Source: Rivibacter sp049446155 (GTDB lineage: Bacteria; Pseudomonadota; Gammaproteobacteria; Burkholderiales; Burkholderiaceae_C). Taken from it: a stretch of DNA of 64,000 nt. The position numbers were made by a program, and so were the translations under genes. The notes below the pieces were generated by a model. The model did not search any database and had not been told where the DNA came from. It was given only the letters and a program-made list of their open reading frames with translations. The stretch covers positions 558,001 to 622,000 of the forward strand of contig NZ_JBMSEE010000001.1 of the NCBI RefSeq assembly GCF_049446155.1, written 5' to 3'. Of the stretch, positions 1 through 9,262 are shown one piece after another. The first letter of the stretch is position 1. Each line of letters opens with the position of its first letter.

Positions 1-63
1 GGAGCGCGGCGTGCGCCGTGTCCGCAAGCGCTTGAAGGCGGCATTCAACGCCTTTGAAGGTGC

Positions 64-1077
64 TTGGCGACAATGGTGGCCATGAAGTCTCCCCAGCCCG
101 GCGACCGCCGCAACGTGCTCACCCCCGAGGCGCTGACGATGATGGATGTCATCGCGCGTTCCGGCAGCTTCGCCGCCGCCGCGCGCGAGCTCGGCAAGGT
201 GCCCTCGGCACTGACCTACAGCGTGCGCCAGCTCGAAGACGCGCTCGACGTGCTGCTGTTCGACCGCAGCTCGCGCCAGGCGCGGCTCACGGCGGCCGGC
301 GAGGAACTGCTGCGCGAGGGCCGGCGCCTCCTGACCGAGATGGACGCGGTGGCCAACCGCGTGCGCCGCGTCGCCACCGGCTGGGAGACCCAGCTGACGA
401 TCGCCTTCGAGACCGTGCTCGCGCCGAGCGCGCTATTCGAGCTGGTCGAGGCCTTCTATGCGCTGCAGGTCGAAACGCCCGGCGGCGACCGCCCTTCGCC
501 GCCGCCCACGCGCCTGAAGCTGCGCGACGAGGCCCTGTCGGGCACCTGGGAGACGCTGGCCACCGGCGAGGCCGACCTCGCGATCGGCGTGGCCGCCGAG
601 CCGCAGGGCGGCTCCGGCATCGAGTGCGAGCCGCTCGGCGAGCTGGAGTGGTGCTTCGCGGTCGCGCCGCACCATCCGCTCGCGCGCCTGCCCGAGCCGC
701 TCACGCCCGAGGTGATCGCCCAGCACCGCATCGTCGCGATCGCCGACAGCGCCCACCGCTTCGCGCCGATGACCTTTGGCGTGCAGCCGGGCCAGGACGT
801 GCTGACCGTGCCCTCGCTGGCCGCCAAGCTCGAGGCGCAGCTGCGCGGCCTGGGCTGCGGCTCGATGCCGCAGTCGCTGGTGCGCCGGCATGTGGAGGCC
901 GGCCGGCTGGTGGTCAAGGAGACCACCCTGCCGCCGCGGCGCGGCACGCTGCACTACGCCTGGCGCGTGTCCGGTGGCGGCGCGCCGGGCGAGGCGCTGT
1001 CGTGGTGGCTTTCGCAGCTGCGCAGCCCGAAGACGCGCCGCGCATTGCTGGAGCAGCACGTCGGCCTGCTGTTCTGA
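64..1077 (+). CDS. LysR-family transcriptional regulator
   Basis: This is a DNA-binding regulator with an N-terminal winged helix-turn-helix (about residues 20-80, with the typical SFAAAARELGKVPSALTYSVR pattern followed by LFDRSSR). A C-terminal effector-binding domain resembles periplasmic binding proteins. The length is normal for the family. The start is uncertain: TTG at 64, ATG at 73 and ATG at 82 are all in frame, and the later ATGs are at least as plausible. LysR regulators usually control a divergent neighbour, but the window begins 63 bases upstream, so that target cannot be seen. The gene lies 12 bases before gluQ on the same strand. The effector is unknown. The family call is secure. 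Confidence 0.93.
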   Translation: MATMVAMKSPQPGDRRNVLTPEALTMMDVIARSGSFAAAARELGKVPSALTYSVRQLEDALDVLLFDRSSRQARLTAAGEELLREGRRLLTEMDAVANRVRRVATGWETQLTIAFETVLAPSALFELVEAFYALQVETPGGDRPSPPPTRLKLRDEALSGTWETLATGEADLAIGVAAEPQGGSGIECEPLGELEWCFAVAPHHPLARLPEPLTPEVIAQHRIVAIADSAHRFAPMTFGVQPGQDVLTVPSLAAKLEAQLRGLGCGSMPQSLVRRHVEAGRLVVKETTLPPRRGTLHYAWRVSGGGAPGEALSWWLSQLRSPKTRRALLEQHVGLLF

Positions 1078-1089
1078 TCGTCCGCGTCG

Positions 1090-1956
1090 ATGAGCTACAT
1101 CGGCCGCTTCGCGCCCTCGCCCACCGGGCCGCTGCATGCCGGCTCGCTCGTCGCCGCGCTCGCGAGCTGGCTCGACGCGCGCGCGCACGGCGGGCGCTGG
1201 CTGGTGCGCATCGAGGACGTCGACACGCCGCGCTGCGTGCCCGGCGCGGCCGAGGAGATCTCGCGCCAGCTCGAGGCACTGGGCCTCGCGGCCGACGAGC
1301 CGCCCACCTGGCAAAGCGCCAACGGCGCCCGCTACGACGCCGCGCTCGCGCGCCTGGTGGCCGAGGGCCGCGCCTACCCCTGTGCCTGCACGCGCCAGGA
1401 CATCGCCGCGCACTGGGCCGCCGCGGGCGTCGCGCGCGAGCGCCATGGCGAGCTGGTCTACCCCGGCACCTGCCGGCCCGAGAACGGCGGGCTGCGCGGT
1501 CGCGCGCCGCGCGCGTGGCGATTCCGGCTGCCCGACGACGCGCGCGTCGACTGGCACGACCGCCGCCTCGGCGCGCAGCATCAGGACGTCGCCCGCGCCG
1601 TCGGCGACTTCGTGCTCAAGCGCGCCGACGGCCTGTGGGCCTACCAGCTCGCGGTCGTGGCCGACGACGCCGCGCAGGCCATCACCGACGTCGTGCGCGG
1701 CGAGGACCTGGCCGACAACACGCCGCGCCAGATCCTGCTGCAGCGAGCCCTGGGGCTGCCAACGCCCCGCTACCTGCACGTGCCGTTGGTGCTGGGCGCC
1801 GACGGCCAGAAGCTCAGCAAGCAAACCGGCGCCGCACCGATCGACCTGGGCGATCCGCACGCCGCGCTGCGGGCGGCCGCGCAGGCGCTCGGCCTCGGGC
1901 CGCTGGCGCCGCGCGACGCCATCGGCGCCTGGCGCTCACGCTGGTGTTCGCAATGA
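1090..1956 (+). CDS. gluQ: Glutamyl-Q tRNA(Asp) synthetase
   Basis: The protein resembles the catalytic half of glutamyl-tRNA synthetase without the anticodon-binding domain. GluQ enzymes attach glutamate to queuosine at position 34 of tRNA(Asp). Visible signatures are the HIGH-class motif FAPSPTGPLHAGS at residues 6-18, a cysteine pair (CAC) near residue 98 with a later YPGTC that fits the family zinc site, and a KMSKS-like KLSKQ near residue 240. At 288 residues it has the normal length for GluQ and is far shorter than GltX. In many gammaproteobacteria gluQ follows dksA, but here it sits between a LysR gene and a sensor kinase. The ATG at 1090 precedes the conserved SYIGRFAPSPTG start. Confidence 0.95.
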   Translation: MSYIGRFAPSPTGPLHAGSLVAALASWLDARAHGGRWLVRIEDVDTPRCVPGAAEEISRQLEALGLAADEPPTWQSANGARYDAALARLVAEGRAYPCACTRQDIAAHWAAAGVARERHGELVYPGTCRPENGGLRGRAPRAWRFRLPDDARVDWHDRRLGAQHQDVARAVGDFVLKRADGLWAYQLAVVADDAAQAITDVVRGEDLADNTPRQILLQRALGLPTPRYLHVPLVLGADGQKLSKQTGAAPIDLGDPHAALRAAAQALGLGPLAPRDAIGAWRSRWCSQ

Positions 1957-1981
1957 CGCCCGGCGCCACAATCCGCTCGTC

Positions 1982-3379
1982 ATGCGCCTGAGACTGAAGC
2001 TGATCCTGCTGGCGGTGCTGCCGCTGCTGCTCTCGCTCGCGCTGATCGCCTTCGCGGTGCGCCAGCAGGAGGCCGAGCTCGCCAGGCGGCAGCAGGAGCT
2101 GGTGAAGACGGTCTACATGAACGCCGTCGAGTCGGAGCTGCGGCACTACGTCGCGCTGGCGCTGAGCACGATCACGCCGCTGTACAACACCGGCCGCGAC
2201 GACGAGGCCATCAGGCGCGAGGTGATGAAGCAGCTCGCGATGCTGGACTACGGCAGCGACGGCTACTTCTTCCTCTACGACTACGACGGCACGAACCTGA
2301 TGCACCCGCGCCAGCCGGAGCTGGTCGGACAGAACCTGCTGGACCACGTCGACAGCACCGGCCAGCGGCCGATCAAGGTGATGATCGACCGTGCCAAGGA
2401 AGGCGGCGGCACCGTCTACTACACCTGGAACAAGCCCTCGCAGCGCAAGGTGGCCGCCAAGATCGCCTACGTGACCGGCCTCGATCGCTGGCACTGGATG
2501 GTCGGCACCGGCATCTACGTCGACGACGTCGAGGCGGTGCTCGACCAGCTCGACCGCGAGATGGTCGGCAACCTCAACACGACGATGGCCTGGATCGTCG
2601 CGACCGCGCTGTTCGCGATCTCGGTGATCGTCGCGGCGGCGCTGCTGATCGGCCTGGGCGAGCGCCGCGCCGCCGACGCCAAGCTCACGCTGCTGACGCG
2701 CAAGATCGTCAGCTCGCAGGAGGAGGAGCGCGCCTACGTCTCGCGCGAGCTGCACGACAGCACCAGCCAGACCCTGGTGTCGGTCAAGCTGCTGACCGAG
2801 TCCGCGCTCGACCGCATGCCGGTGGCTGACGGCGGCGCGCGCGCGCCGCTGCAGCGCGCGCTGCAGCGCCTCAACGAGGCCTTGCTCGAGGTGCGCGGCA
2901 TGTCGCACCGCCTGCGCCCGGCGATGCTCGACCAGCTCGGCCTGCGCGCCGCACTGCGCAACCTCGGCGAGGAGATGTGCGGCCACGGCGGCCAGCGCTT
3001 CGAGCTGCATGGCGGCGAGGACCTGGCCGACCCGCCCGAGGCGATCAAGACCGTGCTGTTTCGCGTGACGCAGGAGGCGCTGACCAACATCCGCAAGCAC
3101 GCCGCGGCGACGCGCGTGACGATCGAGCTCGATGGCGACCGTCGCGGCCTGCGGCTCGTGATCGAGGACAACGGCCGCGGCTTCGACGCGCAGGCGATGG
3201 CCGAGCATCCCGGCCGCGGCATCGGCTTGTCGAACATGCGCGAGCGCATCGCGACGATCGGCGGCAGCTTCGAGATCGAGTCCCAGCCCGGACGCACGCG
3301 GGTGCGCGCCGAGATCCCGGCCGAGGCGCTGCGGCGCTTCGCCGCTCCTGTCGCCGCCTCCGGCGGCCTGGCCGCATGA
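1982..3379 (+). CDS. Cache-domain sensor histidine kinase, NarL-type partner
   Basis: This is a 465-residue membrane kinase. A first transmembrane segment (about 7-24) leads to a periplasmic single-Cache domain (about 35-190, with YFFLYDYDGTNLMHP and WHWMVGTGIYVDD, as in chemoreceptor Cache modules). A second membrane segment follows (about 200-222). The cytoplasmic part has a HisKA_3 domain with the phospho-acceptor His258 in SRELHDSTSQ, then an HATPase domain with VIEDNGRGFD and GIGLSNMRERI. It overlaps the next gene by four bases (ATGA), so the two are translationally coupled and form a two-component pair. Cache domains of this type usually sense small carboxylic or amino acids. The ligand here is unknown. 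Confidence 0.94.
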   Translation: MRLRLKLILLAVLPLLLSLALIAFAVRQQEAELARRQQELVKTVYMNAVESELRHYVALALSTITPLYNTGRDDEAIRREVMKQLAMLDYGSDGYFFLYDYDGTNLMHPRQPELVGQNLLDHVDSTGQRPIKVMIDRAKEGGGTVYYTWNKPSQRKVAAKIAYVTGLDRWHWMVGTGIYVDDVEAVLDQLDREMVGNLNTTMAWIVATALFAISVIVAAALLIGLGERRAADAKLTLLTRKIVSSQEEERAYVSRELHDSTSQTLVSVKLLTESALDRMPVADGGARAPLQRALQRLNEALLEVRGMSHRLRPAMLDQLGLRAALRNLGEEMCGHGGQRFELHGGEDLADPPEAIKTVLFRVTQEALTNIRKHAAATRVTIELDGDRRGLRLVIEDNGRGFDAQAMAEHPGRGIGLSNMRERIATIGGSFEIESQPGRTRVRAEIPAEALRRFAAPVAASGGLAA

Positions 3380-4023
3380 CGATGAACGCCCCCATCCGCC
3401 TGATGCTGGTCGACGACCACCCGCTGGTGCGCGACGGGCTCAAGGCCCGCATGGACAGCGTCGACGACATCGAGGTCGTCGGCGAGGCCGGCGACGCCGA
3501 GGAGGCACTGGTCGAGATCGAGCGCTGCCGGCCCGGCGTGGTGCTGATGGACATCGGCATGCGCGGCATCGGCGGCATCGAGCTCACCGGCCGGCTGCAC
3601 GCCTCGCATCCGCAAGTGGCGGTGCTGATGCTCAGCATGTACGACGCGCCCGAGTATGCGCAACGCGCGCTCGCGGCCGGCGCGCGCGGCTACGTGCTCA
3701 AGGACGCGCCGTCGTCCGAGATCCTCGGCGCGATCCGCACCGTGGTCGGCGGCGGCACCTACCTGAGCCCGGCAATCGCCCAGCAACTGTTTCGCGCACC
3801 GGCACCGGCCGCGCGCAACCAGCTCTCGGCGCGCGAGCAGGAGATTCTTCGCGGCCTGGGCGCCGGCCACTCGAGCAAGCAGATCGCGCGCGATCTGGGC
3901 CTGAGCGTGCGCACGGTCGAGTCGCACCGCCAGAGCATCCGGCGCAAGCTCGATCTGGCGGGGCAGGCGGAGCTGATCAAGTACGCGGTTGAGCACGCGC
4001 GGCGCGGTATCGAGCATCCGTAG
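3376..4023 (+). CDS. NarL/FixJ-family response regulator
   Basis: This 215-residue regulator has a receiver domain (residues 6-125, acidic pocket VDDHP, phospho-acceptor Asp59 in VVLMDIGMRG, conserved Lys in YVLKDAP). It is followed by a LuxR-type helix-turn-helix (about 150-210, LSAREQEILRGL, SSKQIARDLGLSVRTVESHR). Its ATG overlaps the TGA of the upstream kinase gene, so the kinase is the obvious phosphate donor. The branched-chain-type ABC importer 300 bases downstream is a possible target, but nothing in the sequence proves it. Confidence 0.95.
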   Translation: MTMNAPIRLMLVDDHPLVRDGLKARMDSVDDIEVVGEAGDAEEALVEIERCRPGVVLMDIGMRGIGGIELTGRLHASHPQVAVLMLSMYDAPEYAQRALAAGARGYVLKDAPSSEILGAIRTVVGGGTYLSPAIAQQLFRAPAPAARNQLSAREQEILRGLGAGHSSKQIARDLGLSVRTVESHRQSIRRKLDLAGQAELIKYAVEHARRGIEHP

Positions 4024-4318
4024 GCTGCAACGGTCCGCTGCGTTTCCTCTCACCCCACCCTCTCCCCCTGGCGGGGGCGAGGGAGCCGCGCCGGCGTGCT
4101 CCCCTCCCTCTCTCGCGCGCGGGAGAGGGCTGGGGTGAGGGTCCGGCACCGCGCGACTCGGGTTTCCCTCGACTGGGTTTTCCAGTACGTGTTGCCGCGC
4201 CCCGCCGCTGCGTAGTCAGACGGAAGCGGCGCGAAGGCGCGCTCGCAACACTGTGCGAGCAGCCGAAACGGCGTCGACGCCGCGGCGACTCGCCCTCGAA
4301 ACCACATTGGAGACATCG
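4024..4318. other. Gene-free interval with palindromic repeat and livK-like leader
   Basis: No believable gene lies here, since the open frames are GC-driven shadows. The left part holds a large palindromic element (4048-4141, listed separately). The right part holds a 20-base dyad, GCTCGCA-N6-TGCGAGC (4241-4260), about 60 bases before the binding-protein start. It could be an operator or a leader hairpin. A clear Shine-Dalgarno GGAG (4309-4312) precedes the ATG at 4319. Confidence 0.6.
4048..4141. repeat. REP-like palindromic intergenic element
   Basis: An outer left arm (TCTCACCCCACCCTCTCCCC, 4048-4067) pairs with a right arm reading GGGAGAGGGCTGGGGTGAGG (4121-4140), with one bulged base. 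Inside are smaller inverted repeats, CCCCTGGCGGGGGC and CTCTCGCGCGCGGGAG. The composition matches the 'ctcaccc...ccctctcccc' palindromes that occur in many copies between genes in proteobacterial genomes. That comparison is from memory. It lies after a response-regulator stop codon and could act as a terminator or transcript-stabilising hairpin. Confidence 0.7.
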
Positions 4319-5563
4319 ATGAAGTTCATCGCAGCAGCGGGCCTCACCGCCCTTGCGCTCGGCGCCAGCATCAGCACCGCCTTTGCCGCCGGCGAGCCGA
4401 TCAAGATCGGCGTGGCCGGTCCCTTCACCGGCGGTTCGTCGTCGATGGGCGTGAGCATGCGCGACGGCGTGCGCCTCGCGGCCGAGGAGATCAACAAGGC
4501 CGGCGGCGTGCTGGGCCGCCAGATCCAGCTCGTGGAGCGCGACGACGAGGCCAAGAACGAGCGCGGCGTGCAGATCGCCCAGGAGCTGATCAACAAGGAG
4601 CGTGTGGTCGCCACCGTCGGCTACATCAACACCGGCGTCGCGCTGGCCTCGCAGCGCTTCTTCCAGGACGCCAAGATCCCGGTGATCAACAACGTCGCGA
4701 CCGGCTCGGTCATCACCCACCAGTTCGACGACAAGCCCGAGAACTACGTGTTCCGCAACGCGGCGCACGACTCGATCCAGGCGCCGATGATCGTGGAAGA
4801 AGCGATCGCGCGCCGCGGCTTCAAGAAGGTCGCGATCCTGGCCGACTCGACCAACTACGGCCAGCTCGGCCGCGCCGACCTCGAGAAGGCGCTCGAGCAA
4901 AAGGGCATCAAGCCGGTCGCGGTCGAGAAGTTCAACATCAAGGACGTCGACATGACGCCCCAGCTGCTCAAGGCCAAGGAGGCCGGCGCCGAGGCGATCC
5001 TGACCTACGGCATCGGCCCCGAGCTGGCGCAGATCGCCAACGGCATGACCAAGCTGGGCTGGAAGGTGCCGATGATCGGCAGCTGGACGCTGTCGATGGC
5101 CAACTACATCGACAACGCCGGCCCCGGTGGCGAAGGCGCGCGCATGCCGCAGACCTTCATCCAGGAGCCCACCACGCCCAAGCGCCAGGCCTTCATCGTC
5201 AGCTACCTCAAGACCTTCAACCCGAAGAACAGCCGCATCGACTCGCCGGTCTCGGCCGCGCAGGGCTACGACTCGATCTACCTGCTGGCCGCCGCGATCA
5301 AGCAGGCCGGCTCGACCGAGGGCCCGAAGATCAAGGCCGCGCTCGAGGACCTGAAGGCGCCGGTCGAAGGCGTCGTGACGACCTACAACAAGCCCTTCAC
5401 CAAGACCGACCACGAGGCCATCACCGCCAACATCCCGGTGTTCGGCGAGGTCAAGGGCCAGCGCGTCGTCTACGCCTACGAATCCGACTTCAAGAAGGCC
5501 TCGGAGGTGCGCGTGAAGGACGTCAACGCCAAGGGCGCGCTGCAGGCGTCCGCAAAGAAGTAG
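4319..5563 (+). CDS. Branched-chain amino-acid-type ABC transporter substrate-binding protein
   Basis: This is a periplasmic type-I binding protein of the LivK/LivJ family, 414 residues. A Sec signal peptide (1-23, hydrophobic core GLTALALGAS, cleavage after AFA) precedes the mature start AGEPIKIGVAGPFTGG. The family hallmarks DGVRLAAEEINKAGGVLGR and the central IGSWTLSMANYID region are present. It heads a cluster with LivH, a LivM-LivG fusion and LivF, so it delivers a ligand to that importer. The family also binds amides, urea, aromatic acids and other substrates, so leucine/isoleucine/valine is only a default guess. The ATG at 4319 follows a GGAG ribosome site. Confidence 0.93.
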   Translation: MKFIAAAGLTALALGASISTAFAAGEPIKIGVAGPFTGGSSSMGVSMRDGVRLAAEEINKAGGVLGRQIQLVERDDEAKNERGVQIAQELINKERVVATVGYINTGVALASQRFFQDAKIPVINNVATGSVITHQFDDKPENYVFRNAAHDSIQAPMIVEEAIARRGFKKVAILADSTNYGQLGRADLEKALEQKGIKPVAVEKFNIKDVDMTPQLLKAKEAGAEAILTYGIGPELAQIANGMTKLGWKVPMIGSWTLSMANYIDNAGPGGEGARMPQTFIQEPTTPKRQAFIVSYLKTFNPKNSRIDSPVSAAQGYDSIYLLAAAIKQAGSTEGPKIKAALEDLKAPVEGVVTTYNKPFTKTDHEAITANIPVFGEVKGQRVVYAYESDFKKASEVRVKDVNAKGALQASAKK

Positions 5564-5585
5564 GGCTTTCGCCTTTCGCCGCACC

Positions 5586-5617
5586 GCACGGCCTCGGCGT
5601 TCGCGCCGGGGCCGTGC
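5586..5617 (+). promoter_or_regulatory. Strong intercistronic hairpin between binding-protein and permease genes
   Basis: A 14-base-pair stem (5586-5599 with 5604-5617, one G-T wobble) closes on a TTCG tetraloop. No T-tract follows, so it is unlikely to be a full terminator. It sits 22 bases after the binding-protein stop and 40 bases before livH. Such hairpins often stabilise the upstream mRNA 3' end so that the binding protein is made in excess of the membrane parts. Confidence 0.7.
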
Positions 5618-5657
5618 CTGTTCAACGGCCGCACTCTCGCGGCCCTCGGGGTTCGTC

Positions 5658-6536
5658 ATGCAGATCCTGACCCAACTCGTGTTCAGCGGCATCGCGCTGG
5701 GCATGATCTACGCCGTCATCGCGTTCGGCTACCAGCTCACCTTCGCCACCTCCGACACGCTGAACTTCGGCCAGGGCGAGGCGCTGATGCTGGGCGCGCT
5801 GGTCGGCCTCACGCTGGTCGACAAGCTCGGCTGGAACTACTGGCTGGTGCTGCCCATCGTGTGCCTGTTCGGCGCCGTGCAAGGCGCGCTGGTCGAACGC
5901 ATCGGCGTGCGCCCGGCGATCAAGATCAAGTCGGAGTTCGGCTGGATCATGTCGACGATCGCGCTGGGCATCATCTTCAAAAACGTGGCCGAGAACGTGT
6001 GGGGTCGCGACGACCTCAAGTTCCCCTCGCCACTGCCCGAGTCGCCGATGAAGCTGCTCGGCGCGAACGTGCTGCCGATGGAAGTCCTGGTCGTCGTCGG
6101 CGCCTTGGCGATGATGCTGGCGGTCGAGCTCTTCAACCGCCGCTCGATCTACGGCAAGGCCGTGGTCGCGACCTTCAACGACCGCGACGCCGCCAAGCTG
6201 ATGGGCATCAACACCGGCCTGGTGATCACGTTCTCGTACGCGCTGTCGTCGCTGACCGCGGCCTTCGCCGGCATGCTGATCGCGCCGCTCACGCTGACCG
6301 GCGCCACGATGGGCGCGGTGCTGGGCTTGAAGGCCTTTGCGGTCGCGATCATCGGCGGCCTCACCAGCGGCCTGGGCATCGTGGTCGGCGGCCTGATCCT
6401 GGGCATCGCCGAGACGACCACGGGCTTCTACATCTCCACCGGCTACAAGGACGTGCCGGGCCTCGTGCTGCTGCTGATCGTGCTGGCGATGAAGCCGGCC
6501 GGCCTGTTCGGCAAGACCGCGATCAAGAAGGTCTGA
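5658..6536 (+). CDS. livH: Branched-chain amino-acid ABC transporter permease LivH
   Basis: A 292-residue inner-membrane permease with about eight hydrophobic segments. The start (QLVFSGIALGMIYAVIAFGYQLTF), the STSDTLNFGQGE-like ATSDTLNFGQGEALMLGA motif and a conserved cytoplasmic loop (AKLMGINTGLVITFSYALSS) are typical of LivH. It forms the channel together with the LivM half of the fused downstream protein. It belongs to the same unit as the binding protein and ends three bases before the next ATG. Confidence 0.95.
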   Translation: MQILTQLVFSGIALGMIYAVIAFGYQLTFATSDTLNFGQGEALMLGALVGLTLVDKLGWNYWLVLPIVCLFGAVQGALVERIGVRPAIKIKSEFGWIMSTIALGIIFKNVAENVWGRDDLKFPSPLPESPMKLLGANVLPMEVLVVVGALAMMLAVELFNRRSIYGKAVVATFNDRDAAKLMGINTGLVITFSYALSSLTAAFAGMLIAPLTLTGATMGAVLGLKAFAVAIIGGLTSGLGIVVGGLILGIAETTTGFYISTGYKDVPGLVLLLIVLAMKPAGLFGKTAIKKV

Positions 6537-6538
6537 CC

Positions 6539-8518
6539 ATGACGCAAGCTCAATCTGCTGCCCTGCCCTCGGCGGCGGCCCCGCGTGCGCCGCGCAAGCT
6601 GGGCGCCCTGGCGCTCGGCGTGGCCGGCATCGCCGCGCTCGCGCTGTTTCCGGTGGCGTTCGCCAACCCCTACTACGTGCACCTGGTCGAGACGATCCTG
6701 ATCTACGCGATCGTGCTGTTCGGCCTGGACATCGTGGTCGGCTACACCGGCCAGGTGTCGCTCGGCCACGCCGGCCTGTTCGGCATCGGCGCCTATACCG
6801 CGGGCGTGCTGGTGCTCAAGCTCGGTGCCTCGCTGTGGATCACGCTGCCGGCGGCGATCGCGGTGACCGCCCTGTTCGGCGCCGTGCTCGCGCTGCCGGC
6901 GCTGCGCGTGACCGGCCCCTACCTCGCGATGGTGACGCTGGCCTTCGGCACCATCATCCAGATCCTCATCAACGAGATGAGCTTCCTGACCGAAGGGCCG
7001 ATGGGCATCAAGCTCGACAAGCCCGTCCTCTTCGGCCACCAGCTCGACGAGCGCGAGTTCTTCTGGGTCGTCGCCGCGGCGCTGGTGGTCTCGCTGGTCG
7101 TCGTGCACCGCATGCTGCGATCGCACCTGGGCCGCGCCTTCGAGGCGCTGCGCGGCAGCCCGGTCGCGTCGGACTGCATGGGCGTCTCGGTCTACCGCTA
7201 CAAGGTCTACGCCTTCGTGATCAGCGCCGGCCTCGCCGGCCTGGCCGGCGCGCTGTACGCCTATTCCGAGCAGTACATCTCGCCCAACACCTACAACTTC
7301 GAGCTCACCGTGATGTTCCTGCTCGCGGTGATCATGGGCGGGCGCAAGACGCGCACCGGCGCCTTGCTCGGCGCGGCCATCATCGTGCTGCTGCCCAAGA
7401 TGCTCGACGACCTGGAGCTGTTTCGCTGGGTGTCGATCGCGCTGGCCGTCGTGGTCGCCCTCGCGTGCGGCGTGGCGATGAAGCGCGGCAAGGCCACGCT
7501 CAAGTCGGTCGCGATCCCGGTGATCGGCAGCGTCGCGCTTGCCGGCCTGTCCTTCGTGCTGACCTCGATGACCGACTGGCGGTTGTCGATCTTCGGACTG
7601 ATCACGCTGTTCGTCGTCTACTACCTGCAAGACGGCATCGTCGGCTTCGTGCGCAACGCGCTGAACCTTCAATCGCGCGGCCGACGCTTCGAGGAACCCG
7701 AGGTTCAAGCCGCCGCCGGCGACGCGATCTCCGACGCCCGGCGCGGCGCGGGCGAGTCGATCATCGATGCCAGCGGCATCCTGATGCAGTTCGGTGGCCT
7801 GAAGGCGATCAACAACGTCGACCTCCAGGTCCGGCGCGGCACGATCCACGGCCTGATCGGCCCCAACGGCTCGGGCAAGAGCACGATGATGAACGTGCTC
7901 ACCGGCATCTACGTGCCGACCGCGGGGCAGATCGCGTTCGCGGGCAGCTCAATCGTCGGTCGCACCTCGTCGGACATCGCGCTGTCGGGCATCGCGCGCA
8001 CCTTCCAGAACGTGCAGCTGTTCGGCGAGATGACGGCGCTGCAGAACGTGATGGTCGGCCTGCACCACAGCTTCGCCAGCCACCTGGTCGACGTGGCGCT
8101 GCACTCGCCGCGCTACCGCAGCGAGGACGCGCAGGCCACCGCGCGCGCGCTCGCGCTGCTGCGCTTCGTCGGCCTGGCCAACCTGGCGCACGAGGAGGCG
8201 CGCAACCTGCCCTACGGCAAGCAGCGCCTGCTCGAGATCGCGCGCGCGCTCGCGCTCGACCCGCAACTGCTGCTGCTCGACGAGCCCGCCGCCGGCCTGA
8301 CCGCGCCGGACATCAAGGAGCTCGTCGCCATCGTCACCAAGATCCGCGAGCACGGCATCACGGTGATCCTGATCGAGCACCACATGGACGTCGTCATGTC
8401 GATCTGCGACACCGTCACGGTGCTCGACTTCGGCCAGAAGATCGCCGAGGGCAAGCCGGCCGAGGTGCAGGCGAACCCGAAGGTCATCGAGGCCTACCTC
8501 GGCGGCGAGGCGCACTGA
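6539..8518 (+). CDS. livM: Fused LivM permease - LivG ATPase of branched-chain-type ABC importer
   Basis: One 659-residue frame carries two normally separate subunits. Residues about 20-360 are a LivM permease (VETILIYAIVLFGLDIVVGYTGQVSLGHAG is its hallmark region, given in part). An extra hydrophobic stretch and a charged linker (about 365-400) follow. The remainder is a LivG ATPase with Walker A GPNGSGKST near residue 440, signature LPYGKQRLLEIARAL and Walker B LLLLDEPAAG near 578. Such fusions are known in the HAAT family, including Burkholderiales. The frame is continuous, with no stop or frameshift at the junction. The signature is LPYGKQ, with Pro where LivG commonly has LAYGQQ. Confidence 0.94.
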   Translation: MTQAQSAALPSAAAPRAPRKLGALALGVAGIAALALFPVAFANPYYVHLVETILIYAIVLFGLDIVVGYTGQVSLGHAGLFGIGAYTAGVLVLKLGASLWITLPAAIAVTALFGAVLALPALRVTGPYLAMVTLAFGTIIQILINEMSFLTEGPMGIKLDKPVLFGHQLDEREFFWVVAAALVVSLVVVHRMLRSHLGRAFEALRGSPVASDCMGVSVYRYKVYAFVISAGLAGLAGALYAYSEQYISPNTYNFELTVMFLLAVIMGGRKTRTGALLGAAIIVLLPKMLDDLELFRWVSIALAVVVALACGVAMKRGKATLKSVAIPVIGSVALAGLSFVLTSMTDWRLSIFGLITLFVVYYLQDGIVGFVRNALNLQSRGRRFEEPEVQAAAGDAISDARRGAGESIIDASGILMQFGGLKAINNVDLQVRRGTIHGLIGPNGSGKSTMMNVLTGIYVPTAGQIAFAGSSIVGRTSSDIALSGIARTFQNVQLFGEMTALQNVMVGLHHSFASHLVDVALHSPRYRSEDAQATARALALLRFVGLANLAHEEARNLPYGKQRLLEIARALALDPQLLLLDEPAAGLTAPDIKELVAIVTKIREHGITVILIEHHMDVVMSICDTVTVLDFGQKIAEGKPAEVQANPKVIEAYLGGEAH

Positions 8519-8537
8519 CGTACAGGACGACAACACC

Positions 8538-9260
<723 letters not shown>

Positions 9261-9262
9261 GC

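Noticed and set aside
4050..4316. An 88-codon minus-strand frame between response regulator and binding protein
   Set aside because: It runs across the palindromic repeat and has no recognisable protein features.
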